From CAWUKT01 sp041565275 (GTDB lineage: Bacteria; Bacteroidota; Bacteroidia; J057; JADKCL01): DNA of 12,996 nt. The translations under genes were made by a program, and so were the position numbers. Positions 1 to 6,513 of the stretch are shown piece by piece (the first letter of the stretch is position 1; every line of letters starts with the position of its first letter). The DNA lies in assembly GCA_041565275.1 (NCBI GenBank), contig JBFGVE010000085.1, positions 1 to 12,996 of the forward strand. The letters are read 5' to 3'. Below the pieces are notes generated by a model, which was not told the origin of the DNA, did not search any database, and was given only the letters and a program-made list of their open reading frames with translations.

Positions 1-66
1 GGAATGGTCGCGCTTGACTTCGCCCCGACGGAATCTCAAAGACCGAGATTCGACGAGGCATCCCTT
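1..66 (-). CDS. IS3-family transposase OrfB, first codons only (partial, -1 frame)
   Basis: After the slippery heptamer at 72-66 the -1 frame stays open to the window edge, giving 22 codons that end in GEVKRDHS. OrfB catalytic domains of the IS3 family often begin with a short basic stretch before the first helix, so this fits the start of OrfB made as an OrfAB fusion. The DDE integrase core would lie beyond position 1 and cannot be seen. No independent ATG was found in this short stretch. The call rests mainly on position and frame. Confidence 0.5.
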
Positions 67-323
67 AAAAAATCAATTTCGACCTTCTGCTGGCCGATGA
101 TCTTATAAAGAGACTCATTCTGCTTCTCAAGCTCCTCAGAACGACTGTCGACTCCATCATCGAATATCGTCTCAGCTTTGTCGAGAAACTGACGCTTCCA
201 ATTGCTGATCTGGTTGGAATGAATCTCATGCTTCCGGGAGAGCTCCTGGACCGTAAAACGTCCAGAAAGAGCTTCCAAAACCACTTTAGTCTTGAACTTA
301 CTACTGAATTTCCTTCGCTTCAT
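36..323 (-). CDS. IS3-family transposase OrfA
   Basis: A 95-residue protein that supplies the DNA-binding N-terminal part of an IS3 transposase. Residues 1-55 are basic and carry the helix-turn-helix typical of OrfA, with KFKTKVVLEALSG followed by TVQELSRKHEIHSNQISNWK; the Trp in NWK is a family hallmark. Residues about 63-88 (EELEKQNESLYKIIGQQKVE) form the leucine-zipper-like coiled coil used for multimerisation, and the protein ends in the usual DFL...LGL. Length is normal for the family and no internal disruption is visible, so this half of the element looks intact. Near its end, codons for Asp-Phe-Leu create a frameshift site that would fuse OrfA to OrfB. A Bacteroidota-type -7 element sits 26 bp upstream of the ATG. 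Confidence 0.9.
   Translation of the reverse strand: MKRRKFSSKFKTKVVLEALSGRFTVQELSRKHEIHSNQISNWKRQFLDKAETIFDDGVDSRSEELEKQNESLYKIIGQQKVEIDFLRDASSNLGL
66..72 (-). promoter_or_regulatory. Programmed -1 frameshift heptamer (T TTT TTA)
   Basis: Read on the minus strand in the orfA frame, the codons GAT TTT TTA AGG contain the X XXY YYZ heptamer T TTT TTA. A one-base backward slip puts ribosomes in the orfB frame, which is open from here on. IS3 elements generally use A AAA AAG, and T-rich variants are a known alternative class. The heptamer lies 10 codons before the orfA stop, the usual location. No stimulatory hairpin was worked out. Confidence 0.55.
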
Positions 324-348
324 TGCAGTGAATTTAAGGGTTAATAAT

Positions 349-356
349 CAAACTTA
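349..356 (-). promoter_or_regulatory. Candidate -7 promoter element of the IS (TAAGTTTG)
   Basis: The minus strand reads TAAGTTTG, a full match to the Bacteroidota -7 consensus TAnnTTTG, placed between the terminal repeat and the orfA ATG and leaving a leader of roughly 20 nt. No clear -33 TTTG was found 19-21 nt upstream, so this is only half of a promoter; the IS end could supply the rest. Confidence 0.35.
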
Positions 357-523
357 AGCCAATGTCCTAATTTTGGGGGGTAGCTCAATTGAAAAATACA
401 CCTTTTCCCAAATCACAAAGCAAATGATGAAAAAAATTAAAACACTTGCTAACAAAAAACAATAGCCATTAACCCAAGTTGAGCCCTTGAATTTATATGC
501 CTATCCTGTTCACTGGTTACAAT

Positions 524-547
524 GGCGATCCTCGCCAGAGGATCGCC
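524..547 (-). terminator. Strong hairpin downstream of rsmF, probable terminator
   Basis: The arms GGCGATCCTC and GAGGATCGCC pair perfectly over 10 bp around a 4-nt GCCA loop. The hairpin begins 43 bp past the rsmF stop codon and separates it from the IS. The 3' side on the minus strand lacks a good T run (ATTGTAACC), and the plus-strand side has only a weak one (AAGCTTTT). It may therefore be an RNA-end stabiliser or an inefficient terminator. The rest of the roughly 200-bp gap (388-590) shows nothing coding. Confidence 0.5.
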
Positions 548-590
548 ACAAGCTTTTACGGAATTTGGGTCTCAGCACATACCCGTTCTC

Positions 591-2021
591 TCAGATTTCC
601 GCCCTGATCTTCAACTCCTTAGGTAAATGATTGTTGACTCTGTTGTCTAGCACTTTGACCCAACCGAGGTGTCGGTTACGAAAGGTCAATACCGCCCATT
701 CTCGCACTTTCCCTACATCTAGTGTTAGTGATTCCCGTTTCATATACCTGAGAGCGGTTTGAGTGTCTACCTCTATTTTTGGAACCCTGCCTGAAGTTTG
801 TTCGCTGAGGGCCAGGTCGTGGTCAGGGATGAGCTTTTTGTTCATGACGGTTCCAATACGCACTCCCGCTTTGGCAACCCTCAAGTGTTCTCCGAGTTTT
901 TCCACCAACTTGGTGAATTTTGGCTCAATTGCATCGAAACCTTCTTTTCGTACCAAAAGATCCAACTCTTCAGGTCTGTTCAGATAGGTGGAAGCGATCT
1001 TTCGTTCTTCTCTTCCCAATTCCACTTTTTTTCGAGGTTCAGGTCTGTCACTATTTTGCCTGTAGTTCCTGCTGTGGCGTCTTTGCTTGCGCTTTCGGCT
1101 GGGTGACAATCCGAAATCCCGTCCGGGACGGACCTTCTCCAGGCAGGCAAAATAGAACCCTTCTCCCTTGACTTTGTGGGGATAACAATGGTAAGTATAG
1201 GCCATTTCAGACGGGTAGCCTTGAGTCTTTCCGGGGGTCAATCCCCATTCTTCTGGGAATTCCAGAGGAACGATTCGAAAAACGCCTGGTTCATGGTTGA
1301 GCACCCAATTAATGATTGCTTCGTTCTCGGTAGAATTGTAGGTACAAGTCGAATAAATGAGGCGACCACCGGGTTTGAGGGCATTTGTCACCTGTCCCAG
1401 GATTTCTTTTTGGCGGAGGGCACAGTGCCGGACGACCCCGGGTGTCCAGGTTTCGATTACCGATGGGTCTTTCCGGAACATCCCTTCCCCGGAGCAGGGC
1501 GCATCTACTACAATGGTGTCAAAGGTGTGTCTCAAGTGGGAAAAATCTCTGGGGTGGTTGACAGTGACCATGGTATTAGGCTTACCCCAGCGGCTGAGGT
1601 TGTCGACCAGGGCGCGGCTTCGGCTACCTACAATTTCATTAGAGACGAGGAAAGAGTCGGGGCTGAGCTTGCTGGCAATTAGGGTGCTTTTGCCGCCGGG
1701 AGCGGCACATAGGTCAAGCACCACTTGGTCCTGGGAAAAGTCCAGACACTGGGCGATCAACATCGAACTGGCCTCCTGCACGTAGTAGGCTCCCGTATAG
1801 ATGAAGGGGTCGCGAAAGAACTTTGGACGTTCTGACAAGTAGACGCCTTCGTTGCACCAGGGGATCGGATTTCCTTCGGGAAATATGGCACCCGGTTTTG
1901 AAGGGTTATACCTTAAAGAAATGACAGAAGGTTCTTTTAAAGCAGTGAGGAAGCCATCGTATTCGGGACCAACCTGGTCTCGAATACGCCGAAGAAAGGG
2001 TACAGGAAGTTCTGGAAGCAT
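591..2021 (-). CDS. rsmF: 16S rRNA (cytosine-5) methyltransferase, RsmF/NOL1-NOP2-Sun family
   Basis: A 476-residue SAM-dependent m5C RNA methyltransferase; the E. coli relative RsmF (479 aa) modifies C1407 of 16S rRNA in the 30S subunit. The Rossmann-fold catalytic domain covers about residues 80-300, with SAM motif DLCAAPGGKS at 103-112. It has the two cysteines that define the family: the motif IV Cys176 in DAPCSGEGMF, and the motif VI nucleophile Cys226 in STCTY. An N-terminal RNA-binding segment precedes it. The C-terminal half (about 340-476) corresponds to the PUA-like region of RsmF and ends in LGWVKVLDNRVNNHLPKELK, typical of this branch. A very basic linker around residues 305-335 (RKRKQRRHSRNYRQN) joins the halves. 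The ATG lies 12 bp after the PBP stop, so it is probably co-transcribed with that gene. The exact target base in this organism is inferred from the family. Confidence 0.92.
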   Translation of the reverse strand: MLPELPVPFLRRIRDQVGPEYDGFLTALKEPSVISLRYNPSKPGAIFPEGNPIPWCNEGVYLSERPKFFRDPFIYTGAYYVQEASSMLIAQCLDFSQDQVVLDLCAAPGGKSTLIASKLSPDSFLVSNEIVGSRSRALVDNLSRWGKPNTMVTVNHPRDFSHLRHTFDTIVVDAPCSGEGMFRKDPSVIETWTPGVVRHCALRQKEILGQVTNALKPGGRLIYSTCTYNSTENEAIINWVLNHEPGVFRIVPLEFPEEWGLTPGKTQGYPSEMAYTYHCYPHKVKGEGFYFACLEKVRPGRDFGLSPSRKRKQRRHSRNYRQNSDRPEPRKKVELGREERKIASTYLNRPEELDLLVRKEGFDAIEPKFTKLVEKLGEHLRVAKAGVRIGTVMNKKLIPDHDLALSEQTSGRVPKIEVDTQTALRYMKRESLTLDVGKVREWAVLTFRNRHLGWVKVLDNRVNNHLPKELKIRAEI

Positions 2022-2033
2022 TGCCGAAGTTAG

Positions 2034-4358
2034 TTATTCAGGCAATCCCAAAACATCATCTGCATCTATTTCCTTATCGGAATCCCAGCTATTATCCTTT
2101 TTGGGTACCGGACAGAAGGCAGATACAGTGTAGTTGTCAGGAGGAAGGAATGGTTCCTGGGAAAGTCCAATCTCGCTGTCAGCGTAGACGTATTTCATAT
2201 AACCTGCCCAGATCGGGAGAGCCATATTGGCACCCTGCCCGTATCGGGTACTTTTAAAGCGTAGACGTTTATCGTCACAGCCAACCCAAACTCCTGAGAC
2301 CAAGTCGGGGGTGATGCCCATAAACCACCCATCTGAGTTCCCCTGGGTCGTTCCTGTCTTTCCTCCGATTTGATTTTTGAACTTGTACTTGCTCCTGATC
2401 CTGTGACCGGTTCCATTCAGATGATCGATCACTCCCTGGAGCATTCGCACCATATCAAATGCTGCTTCCGGACTTATAGCTATATTTTCTTTAGGCTTAT
2501 GCTTGTAAATGACGGTTCCATGCTTATTCTCTATCCGGGAAATGAGAAACGGTTCCCTGTGGGTTCCAGAGTTTACGAAGGTGCTGTAGGCACCTACCAT
2601 CTCATAGACACTGATATCACTGGTTCCGAGGCAGAGTGAAGGGACACATTCCAGTTCGCTGGTAATCCCAAGCTGTTTGGCAAACTCACAGATCTTCTTC
2701 GGCCCTGCTTCTTTCATCAGAAAAGCTGTGACTTGGTTCTTGGAGCGGGCCAGTCCTTCATAATAGGTGATTAGGCCATCGTCATTCCCGCCAGAGTTTT
2801 TGGGTTTCCAAACCTTGCCGTCGGGTAACTCGATGGCTACGGGAACATCTAATACTTGGTCGCAGGGTTTGTGAAGTTGTTCGGACAATGCATAGCCGTA
2901 TACAATGGGTTTAAAGGTAGATCCTGCCTGCCGCTTGGTCCGGTTAACGTGGTCCAGTTTGAATATATCATAATTGATGCCCCCGACCCAAGCTTTAATT
3001 TCTCCTGTATGAGGATCCTGAGACATGAATCCGGTTTGAAGGAAGGTCATGTAGTGAAGCAAGGAATCTTTGGGTGACATGAGGGTATCGACTTCACCTT
3101 CCCAGGTCCAGATCCGCATATCGGTTTTCTGCTCGAATCTTTTCTTGATCTCGCTGTTGGGCATTCCAGCTTCATCAGCAGAACGCCAACGATGGGTATT
3201 TTTCATTGCATTTTCCAGGATAGACGGGTCGTCTAACCAAGGCAGGCCTGTGCGCTCCAACTCTGTAAGAAAAACTTTTTGCAATTCGGAAAGGTGCTCT
3301 CTTACTGCCTTTTCAGCATATTTCTGCATTCGGGAGTCCAAGGTGGTATAAATGCGAAGTCCATCGGTGAAGAGATCATATTTTTCATCCAGGTCATTTT
3401 CTTCCAGAATAGCAATGACATCTCTCTTGACTTGGTCTCGGAAGTAAGGTGCAATGTAGCGGTTGGTACTTCCCTGGCGGAGTTGAAGACCGAGGTCGGT
3501 TTCGCGTGCTTTTTTGATCTTTCGCTCCGACATTTTCAGGTCAGGAAATTTCTCATTGATCCTATCCCGGTATTTCTCCATCTGGTCCAAGACCGTATTC
3601 CTGCGATCCAGGGCCCTTTGTGTATGGCGAGTCGGGCTGTAGTAGCTGGGGCCTTTGAGGAGCCCTACAAGCAGCGCGGCTTCCTGCATCTCCAAGTCAG
3701 AGGCAGATTTGCTGAATAACGTCTGGGCTCCCATTTCTACACCATACGTATTCCCGTAAAATGTAGTAGTGTTGAGGTAAGCCTGCATGATCTCGTCTTT
3801 CGTGAAGCGCGATTCAAGAATAATGGCCACAATAGCTTCTTTCACTTTTCGGGTAATGCTGTTGGCCTTACCCACTTGGTTGTAAAGGTTGCGTGCCAAT
3901 TGTTGGGATATGGAGGAACCACCGCGGAGACGTTGTTTAGTGATCAGGTCCTTCAAAATAGTAAAGGGAGTACGGGGGTCGATACCTGAATGGTCATTGA
4001 AACGGATGTCTTCGGTGGCAAGAAGGGCAGGTTTTACCCAGGGAGACATCGAATCCAGAGGAATATACACCCTGTTCTCTGAATCGTGAAAAGTGCCGAG
4101 GATCTTCCCATCTCCGGTAAAGATCCTTGAAGAAAGATCCAGACGAGGGTTTTCAATGTCGTTTAACGGGGGAAGATTGTAGGAGACATTGATGGCAAAT
4201 ATAGCAGGCAGGGCAATGGACAGAAGCAGCAGGACCAGTGCTGTCCAACGAAAGATCTTTGAGATCTTGCTACGCGGCTTTTTTTTCTTGGACATCCGTG
4301 AAGGGTTTACCGTCAAAATTACGCTAGAAATACGTGAGGGGAAACGTTTGGTTTCCAC
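2034..4358 (-). CDS. Bifunctional class A penicillin-binding protein (PBP1A-like)
   Basis: Builds peptidoglycan by polymerising lipid II (GT51 glycosyltransferase) and cross-linking stem peptides (transpeptidase), anchored in the inner membrane and acting in the periplasm. Numbering is from the first ATG (774 aa). A basic tail and one membrane segment (about 36-57) precede the GT51 domain, with catalytic Glu116 in ATEDIRF-NDHSG, the RGGSSISQQLARNL motif at 145-158 and KGPSYYSP at 235-242. The transpeptidase has all three active-site motifs: nucleophile Ser480 in GSTFK, SKN at 539-541 and KTGTT at 667-671. Length and order are normal for Bacteroidota PBP1A. The true start may be Met22 (ATG at 4293-4295): it gives a short MSKKKKPRSK cytoplasmic tail, and a good promoter core lies between the two ATGs. 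It leads a two-gene unit with rsmF. Confidence 0.95.
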   Translation of the reverse strand: METKRFPSRISSVILTVNPSRMSKKKKPRSKISKIFRWTALVLLLLSIALPAIFAINVSYNLPPLNDIENPRLDLSSRIFTGDGKILGTFHDSENRVYIPLDSMSPWVKPALLATEDIRFNDHSGIDPRTPFTILKDLITKQRLRGGSSISQQLARNLYNQVGKANSITRKVKEAIVAIILESRFTKDEIMQAYLNTTTFYGNTYGVEMGAQTLFSKSASDLEMQEAALLVGLLKGPSYYSPTRHTQRALDRRNTVLDQMEKYRDRINEKFPDLKMSERKIKKARETDLGLQLRQGSTNRYIAPYFRDQVKRDVIAILEENDLDEKYDLFTDGLRIYTTLDSRMQKYAEKAVREHLSELQKVFLTELERTGLPWLDDPSILENAMKNTHRWRSADEAGMPNSEIKKRFEQKTDMRIWTWEGEVDTLMSPKDSLLHYMTFLQTGFMSQDPHTGEIKAWVGGINYDIFKLDHVNRTKRQAGSTFKPIVYGYALSEQLHKPCDQVLDVPVAIELPDGKVWKPKNSGGNDDGLITYYEGLARSKNQVTAFLMKEAGPKKICEFAKQLGITSELECVPSLCLGTSDISVYEMVGAYSTFVNSGTHREPFLISRIENKHGTVIYKHKPKENIAISPEAAFDMVRMLQGVIDHLNGTGHRIRSKYKFKNQIGGKTGTTQGNSDGWFMGITPDLVSGVWVGCDDKRLRFKSTRYGQGANMALPIWAGYMKYVYADSEIGLSQEPFLPPDNYTVSAFCPVPKKDNSWDSDKEIDADDVLGLPE
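4314..4344 (-). promoter_or_regulatory. Candidate promoter for the PBP-rsmF unit
   Basis: On the minus strand TAATTTTG (4321-4314) matches TAnnTTTG exactly, and TTTC (4344-4341) stands 19 nt upstream as a near -33 TTTG. Transcription from it would start inside the longest PBP reading frame, leaving a leader of about 15 nt before Met22, which is the reason for preferring Met22 as the start. This is inferred from the consensus only. Confidence 0.35.
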
Positions 4359-4423
4359 ATGGCTTAAATTAGGATGTGTAAATGGTATCTACCTTTGGAT
4401 ATCAATCAGATTTCTGAATATGC

Positions 4424-4530
4424 GAGTCAATTGCGAGAGAAGGTCAATTGTGAGGAAAGATCAATAGCAAGGAAAGGTGCAAGAAAAGGTCAATTACATG
4501 AGAAGGATCAATTTGAAGTTTCAATTGGAA
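4424..4530 (+). repeat. Degenerate 17-bp tandem repeat in the divergent intergenic region
   Basis: A purine-rich unit close to GGTCAATTGNGAGGAAA recurs. Its TCAA (or TGCAA) core starts at 4427, 4444, 4461, 4478, 4490, 4508 and 4520, giving spacings of 17, 17, 17, 12, 18 and 12 bp. The first units are the most regular and the later ones are shortened or diverged. The array lies between divergent genes and runs into the candidate -33 element of the downstream plus-strand gene. It could be a cluster of operator sites or a decayed minisatellite; the sequence alone does not decide. Confidence 0.6.
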
Positions 4531-4543
4531 AGAAGTACTTTTA
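4512..4543 (+). promoter_or_regulatory. Candidate promoter for the polytopic membrane protein
   Basis: TTTG (4512-4515), a 20-nt spacer and TACTTTTA (4536-4543) match the Bacteroidota -33/-7 pattern TTTG-N19-21-TAnnTTTG with a single mismatch at the last base. The expected start site would leave a leader of about 20-25 nt before the GTG at 4570. The -33 element lies inside one unit of the tandem repeat, so a protein bound to the repeats would compete with or contact RNA polymerase. Confidence 0.4.
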
Positions 4544-4569
4544 AATCGATCAACAAACAAAACGTTTGA

Positions 4570-5709
4570 GTGCGTGTGACTACTGATCAAACAAATTATC
4601 TGAACATTGGCCTGATGGCCATTTCCCTGGTAGCAGCTTTTATTCTCCCCTTTGAGGTGTTCTTGTTTTCTTATGCTATTCTGGGACCCTTGCACTATTT
4701 GACCGAGATTTCCTGGTTACACGACCGGAAGTATTTTTCACCCGGCAGGTGGGATTACATTCCTTTGGTGATCTTGAGTTTTGCGATTCTGCTGGGTGGC
4801 GGGGCTTATGTAATGGGAGAGGGGATCTACTCCGCGCTGACAGGTGTCGGTTTGGGAAGCCTTCTTGATTTCTTAGACGAATGGGGGTATGACATTACTT
4901 TTTTTGCCTTTAGCCTAGCCTTGTTGTTCGTCATCTTTAAAGGAACTCAAATGCGGATCCTTGGATTGGCTGTGCTAGTCTTGGCAACTTACTTCTTTCA
5001 TATACCCAATCCTCCCGAAAGTATACAGGGCTTACCCGCTTACTCACTTGCCCTTGATGCGAAGTACCACAATCCTTATTGGGCGACCTTTGCCGTTTAC
5101 ATCCCGACTTTGATCCACGTCTACATATTCACCGGTGCGTTTATGCTGTTGGGTGCACTGCGTAGAAGTAGCCGGACAGGCTATCTTTCTATCTTCTTTT
5201 TCGGCTTCTGCGCCATTTCCTGTTTTATTTTTCTGCGCGATCCTTCCTATTATTCTGCAGGAACCTGGGCGCGCAGCAGCTATGGAGATACCTTCGAAAC
5301 GTTAAATCAATTTTTGATGCTTCACTTCGGAGGACTGAGGATAACCGGCCTCAATGATCTGGATGTATTTTCAAATCCGGTAAGTGTCATGTTTGCCAGG
5401 TTCATTGCTTTTGCTTATACCTACCACTACCTCAACTGGTTTTCAAAGACCCGGATTATCGGGTGGTACAGGGTACCCAAAGCGCGTTTCATCGCTGTGG
5501 TCATGATCTGGTTGGCTTCTGTATTGCTGTATGTGGTCAATTATGGTATCGGATTCCGCTGGCTCTTTCTCCTGAGCTTTGCCCACGTATTGCTTGAATT
5601 CCCCCTCAACCACCAAAGCTTTATTGGGATCGGCAGGGAAGTCCGCATGCGGATCGATGGTTCGAAAAAGGCAGAATTGGCAAAGGTAAAAAGCAAGGTG
5701 AAATCCTGA
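4570..5709 (+). CDS. Polytopic membrane protein with many histidines, function unknown
   Basis: A 379-residue protein with about eight or nine hydrophobic segments spread from residue 15 to 345 and a basic C-terminal tail (KKAELAKVKSKVKS). I do not recognise a named family with confidence. Striking features are histidines at or near membrane segments: His42 and His51 in GPLHYLTEISWLHDRKYF, His144, His167, His183, His252 in LMLHFGG, His286 in YTYHYLNWFSKT, His339 and His348 in FAHVLLEFPLNHQS. Several sit in motifs that look conserved, which suggests metal or heme binding. The general plan loosely recalls the Brp/Blh carotene dioxygenase type or membrane di-iron enzymes, but their signature motifs are not clearly present. 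The start is GTG at 4570; Met16 (ATG at 4615) is an alternative. It is preceded by a promoter-like site and a repeat array. Confidence 0.8.
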   Translation: MRVTTDQTNYLNIGLMAISLVAAFILPFEVFLFSYAILGPLHYLTEISWLHDRKYFSPGRWDYIPLVILSFAILLGGGAYVMGEGIYSALTGVGLGSLLDFLDEWGYDITFFAFSLALLFVIFKGTQMRILGLAVLVLATYFFHIPNPPESIQGLPAYSLALDAKYHNPYWATFAVYIPTLIHVYIFTGAFMLLGALRRSSRTGYLSIFFFGFCAISCFIFLRDPSYYSAGTWARSSYGDTFETLNQFLMLHFGGLRITGLNDLDVFSNPVSVMFARFIAFAYTYHYLNWFSKTRIIGWYRVPKARFIAVVMIWLASVLLYVVNYGIGFRWLFLLSFAHVLLEFPLNHQSFIGIGREVRMRIDGSKKAELAKVKSKVKS

Positions 5710-5761
5710 TTGTCAGTACTGAATAACTCTGTCAGACATACAAATACTTCTAAATTTAACT

Positions 5762-6340
5762 ATGAAACAATTTGCATTCCCAATCGTCCTCTTTTTCCTG
5801 GCGGTTCAATTTGTATCCTGTAGCGGTGGTACCGTTACTAAGGAAGAAAACTGGCGGACCCTTGATGAAGACAATTATTCCATTACTTATCCGGAGAGTT
5901 GGAAGCGAGATACAGCAAAGGCCGAAGGAGTGGCATTTTCTTTCCTTAGCCCACAACGGGGTATTGGAGACAATTGGCTGGACAATGTTAGTTTGGTCCT
6001 CAACGATATAAGTAGCAATAACTGGGGATTGGACTCTTTTGTTACCTACATGGAAGGTGAACTGCCATCGATGATCGAGAACCTGAAGATCTTGGAGAAT
6101 GAACGTGTAGAGAATTCAAATGGGGACGAACCAGATCCGGTTAATACCCATCACAGGCTTTTGTATACCGGTAACTTTGCTGGCAAAGAGATAAAATTTG
6201 AACAGCGATTTTGGGCCTTTGGTGGCACGGCATATACCCTCGCTTATTCTGCCACCCAAAAGGATTATGATTGGTACAAGGAAGAGGCCGAGAAGATGAT
6301 GAATAGTTTTATCATCAAAGATACCGCTCTCCTTGAGTGA
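5762..6340 (+). CDS. Small lipoprotein, PsbP/DcrB-like fold
   Basis: A 192-residue exported protein. The N-terminus MKQFAFPIVLFFLAVQFVSC is a signal peptide ending in a lipobox-like FVSC, so Cys20 should be lipidated after signal peptidase II cleavage. The mature part begins with a polar spacer and then YSITYPESWKRD, the opening strand typical of PsbP/DcrB-like domains (a small alpha/beta sandwich). It ends with DYDWYKEEAEKMMNSFII, the matching last helix and strand. Such lipoproteins are common in Bacteroidota, with no settled function. The ATG is 52 bp after the preceding gene's stop; no convincing separate promoter was found, so read-through from the membrane-protein gene is possible. The fold call is by pattern recognition only. 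Confidence 0.85.
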   Translation: MKQFAFPIVLFFLAVQFVSCSGGTVTKEENWRTLDEDNYSITYPESWKRDTAKAEGVAFSFLSPQRGIGDNWLDNVSLVLNDISSNNWGLDSFVTYMEGELPSMIENLKILENERVENSNGDEPDPVNTHHRLLYTGNFAGKEIKFEQRFWAFGGTAYTLAYSATQKDYDWYKEEAEKMMNSFIIKDTALLE

Positions 6341-6458
6341 TTAAACCCGGTAAACGGTCCGGTTCCCAAGTCATCAGGGTATTGATAGTGTTTTAACAAA
6401 ACTGACTTTTTCCGTTTCTGTAGGGGCGGGGCGTTCACAACTATTTTATCCTTAATGC

Positions 6459-6478
6459 CACCATATGATATACTGGTG
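6459..6478. promoter_or_regulatory. Imperfect dyad upstream of the sigma gene
   Basis: CACCATAT and ATACTGGTG are inverted repeats around GAT, with one unpaired C. The dyad lies 35 bp before the sigma ATG. Just after it GTTACC occurs twice, at 6480 and 6502 (22 bp apart). Either could be an operator or part of an autoregulated promoter; no standard TAnnTTTG core was found in this stretch, which would fit use of an alternative sigma factor. Confidence 0.25.
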
Positions 6479-6513
6479 TGTTACCCGTATATGTTAGATA
6501 AGTTACCTGGAAA

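Larger units (their letters stand above)
1..387 (-). mobile_element. IS3-family insertion sequence, left end, truncated by window edge
   Basis: The outer tip is placed at 387, where the minus strand reads TGAGCTACCCCCCAAAAT and continues to about 363; a TGA-starting, C-rich then A-rich end of about 25 bp is typical of IS3-family terminal inverted repeats. Inside it lie an orfA with the expected helix-turn-helix and leucine-zipper layout, a slippery heptamer, and the first codons of orfB in the -1 frame. The right end, most of orfB and the second inverted repeat lie outside the window, so neither target duplication nor integrity can be checked. The bases just outside the tip are ATT (388-390), a possible 3-bp target duplication. 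Family assignment is firm from orfA; the subgroup is not resolved. Confidence 0.8.

Noticed and set aside
375..395. tRNA D-arm-like stretch GGGGGGTAGCTCAATTG
   Set aside because: No GAGC follows to close the D stem, and no anticodon arm or T-loop (GGTTCGAATCC-like) is found downstream. It is the end of the IS terminal repeat next to the insertion point.
763..1785. Several plus-strand frames of 70-170 codons inside the rsmF gene
   Set aside because: They lie antisense to a full-length, motif-complete methyltransferase gene and show no recognisable domain; they are strand shadows of its codon pattern.
3279..3719. 146-codon plus-strand frame inside the PBP gene
   Set aside because: It is antisense to the intact PBP coding sequence, with hydrophobic but patternless composition.
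4195..4202. TATATTTG (minus strand), a perfect -7 core inside the PBP gene
   Set aside because: It lies in the membrane-helix codons of the PBP gene, with no gene start downstream; an AT-rich chance match.
6344..6364. Possible hairpin AACCCGG/CCGGTT after the lipoprotein gene
   Set aside because: Pairing needs a bulged C and the region has no T run directly after; too weak to call a terminator.
6391..6403. GTTTTAACAAAAC palindrome after the lipoprotein gene
   Set aside because: Only a 5-bp AT-rich stem with a 3-nt loop; the TTTTT that follows is separated by several bases. It could help termination, but the evidence is too thin.
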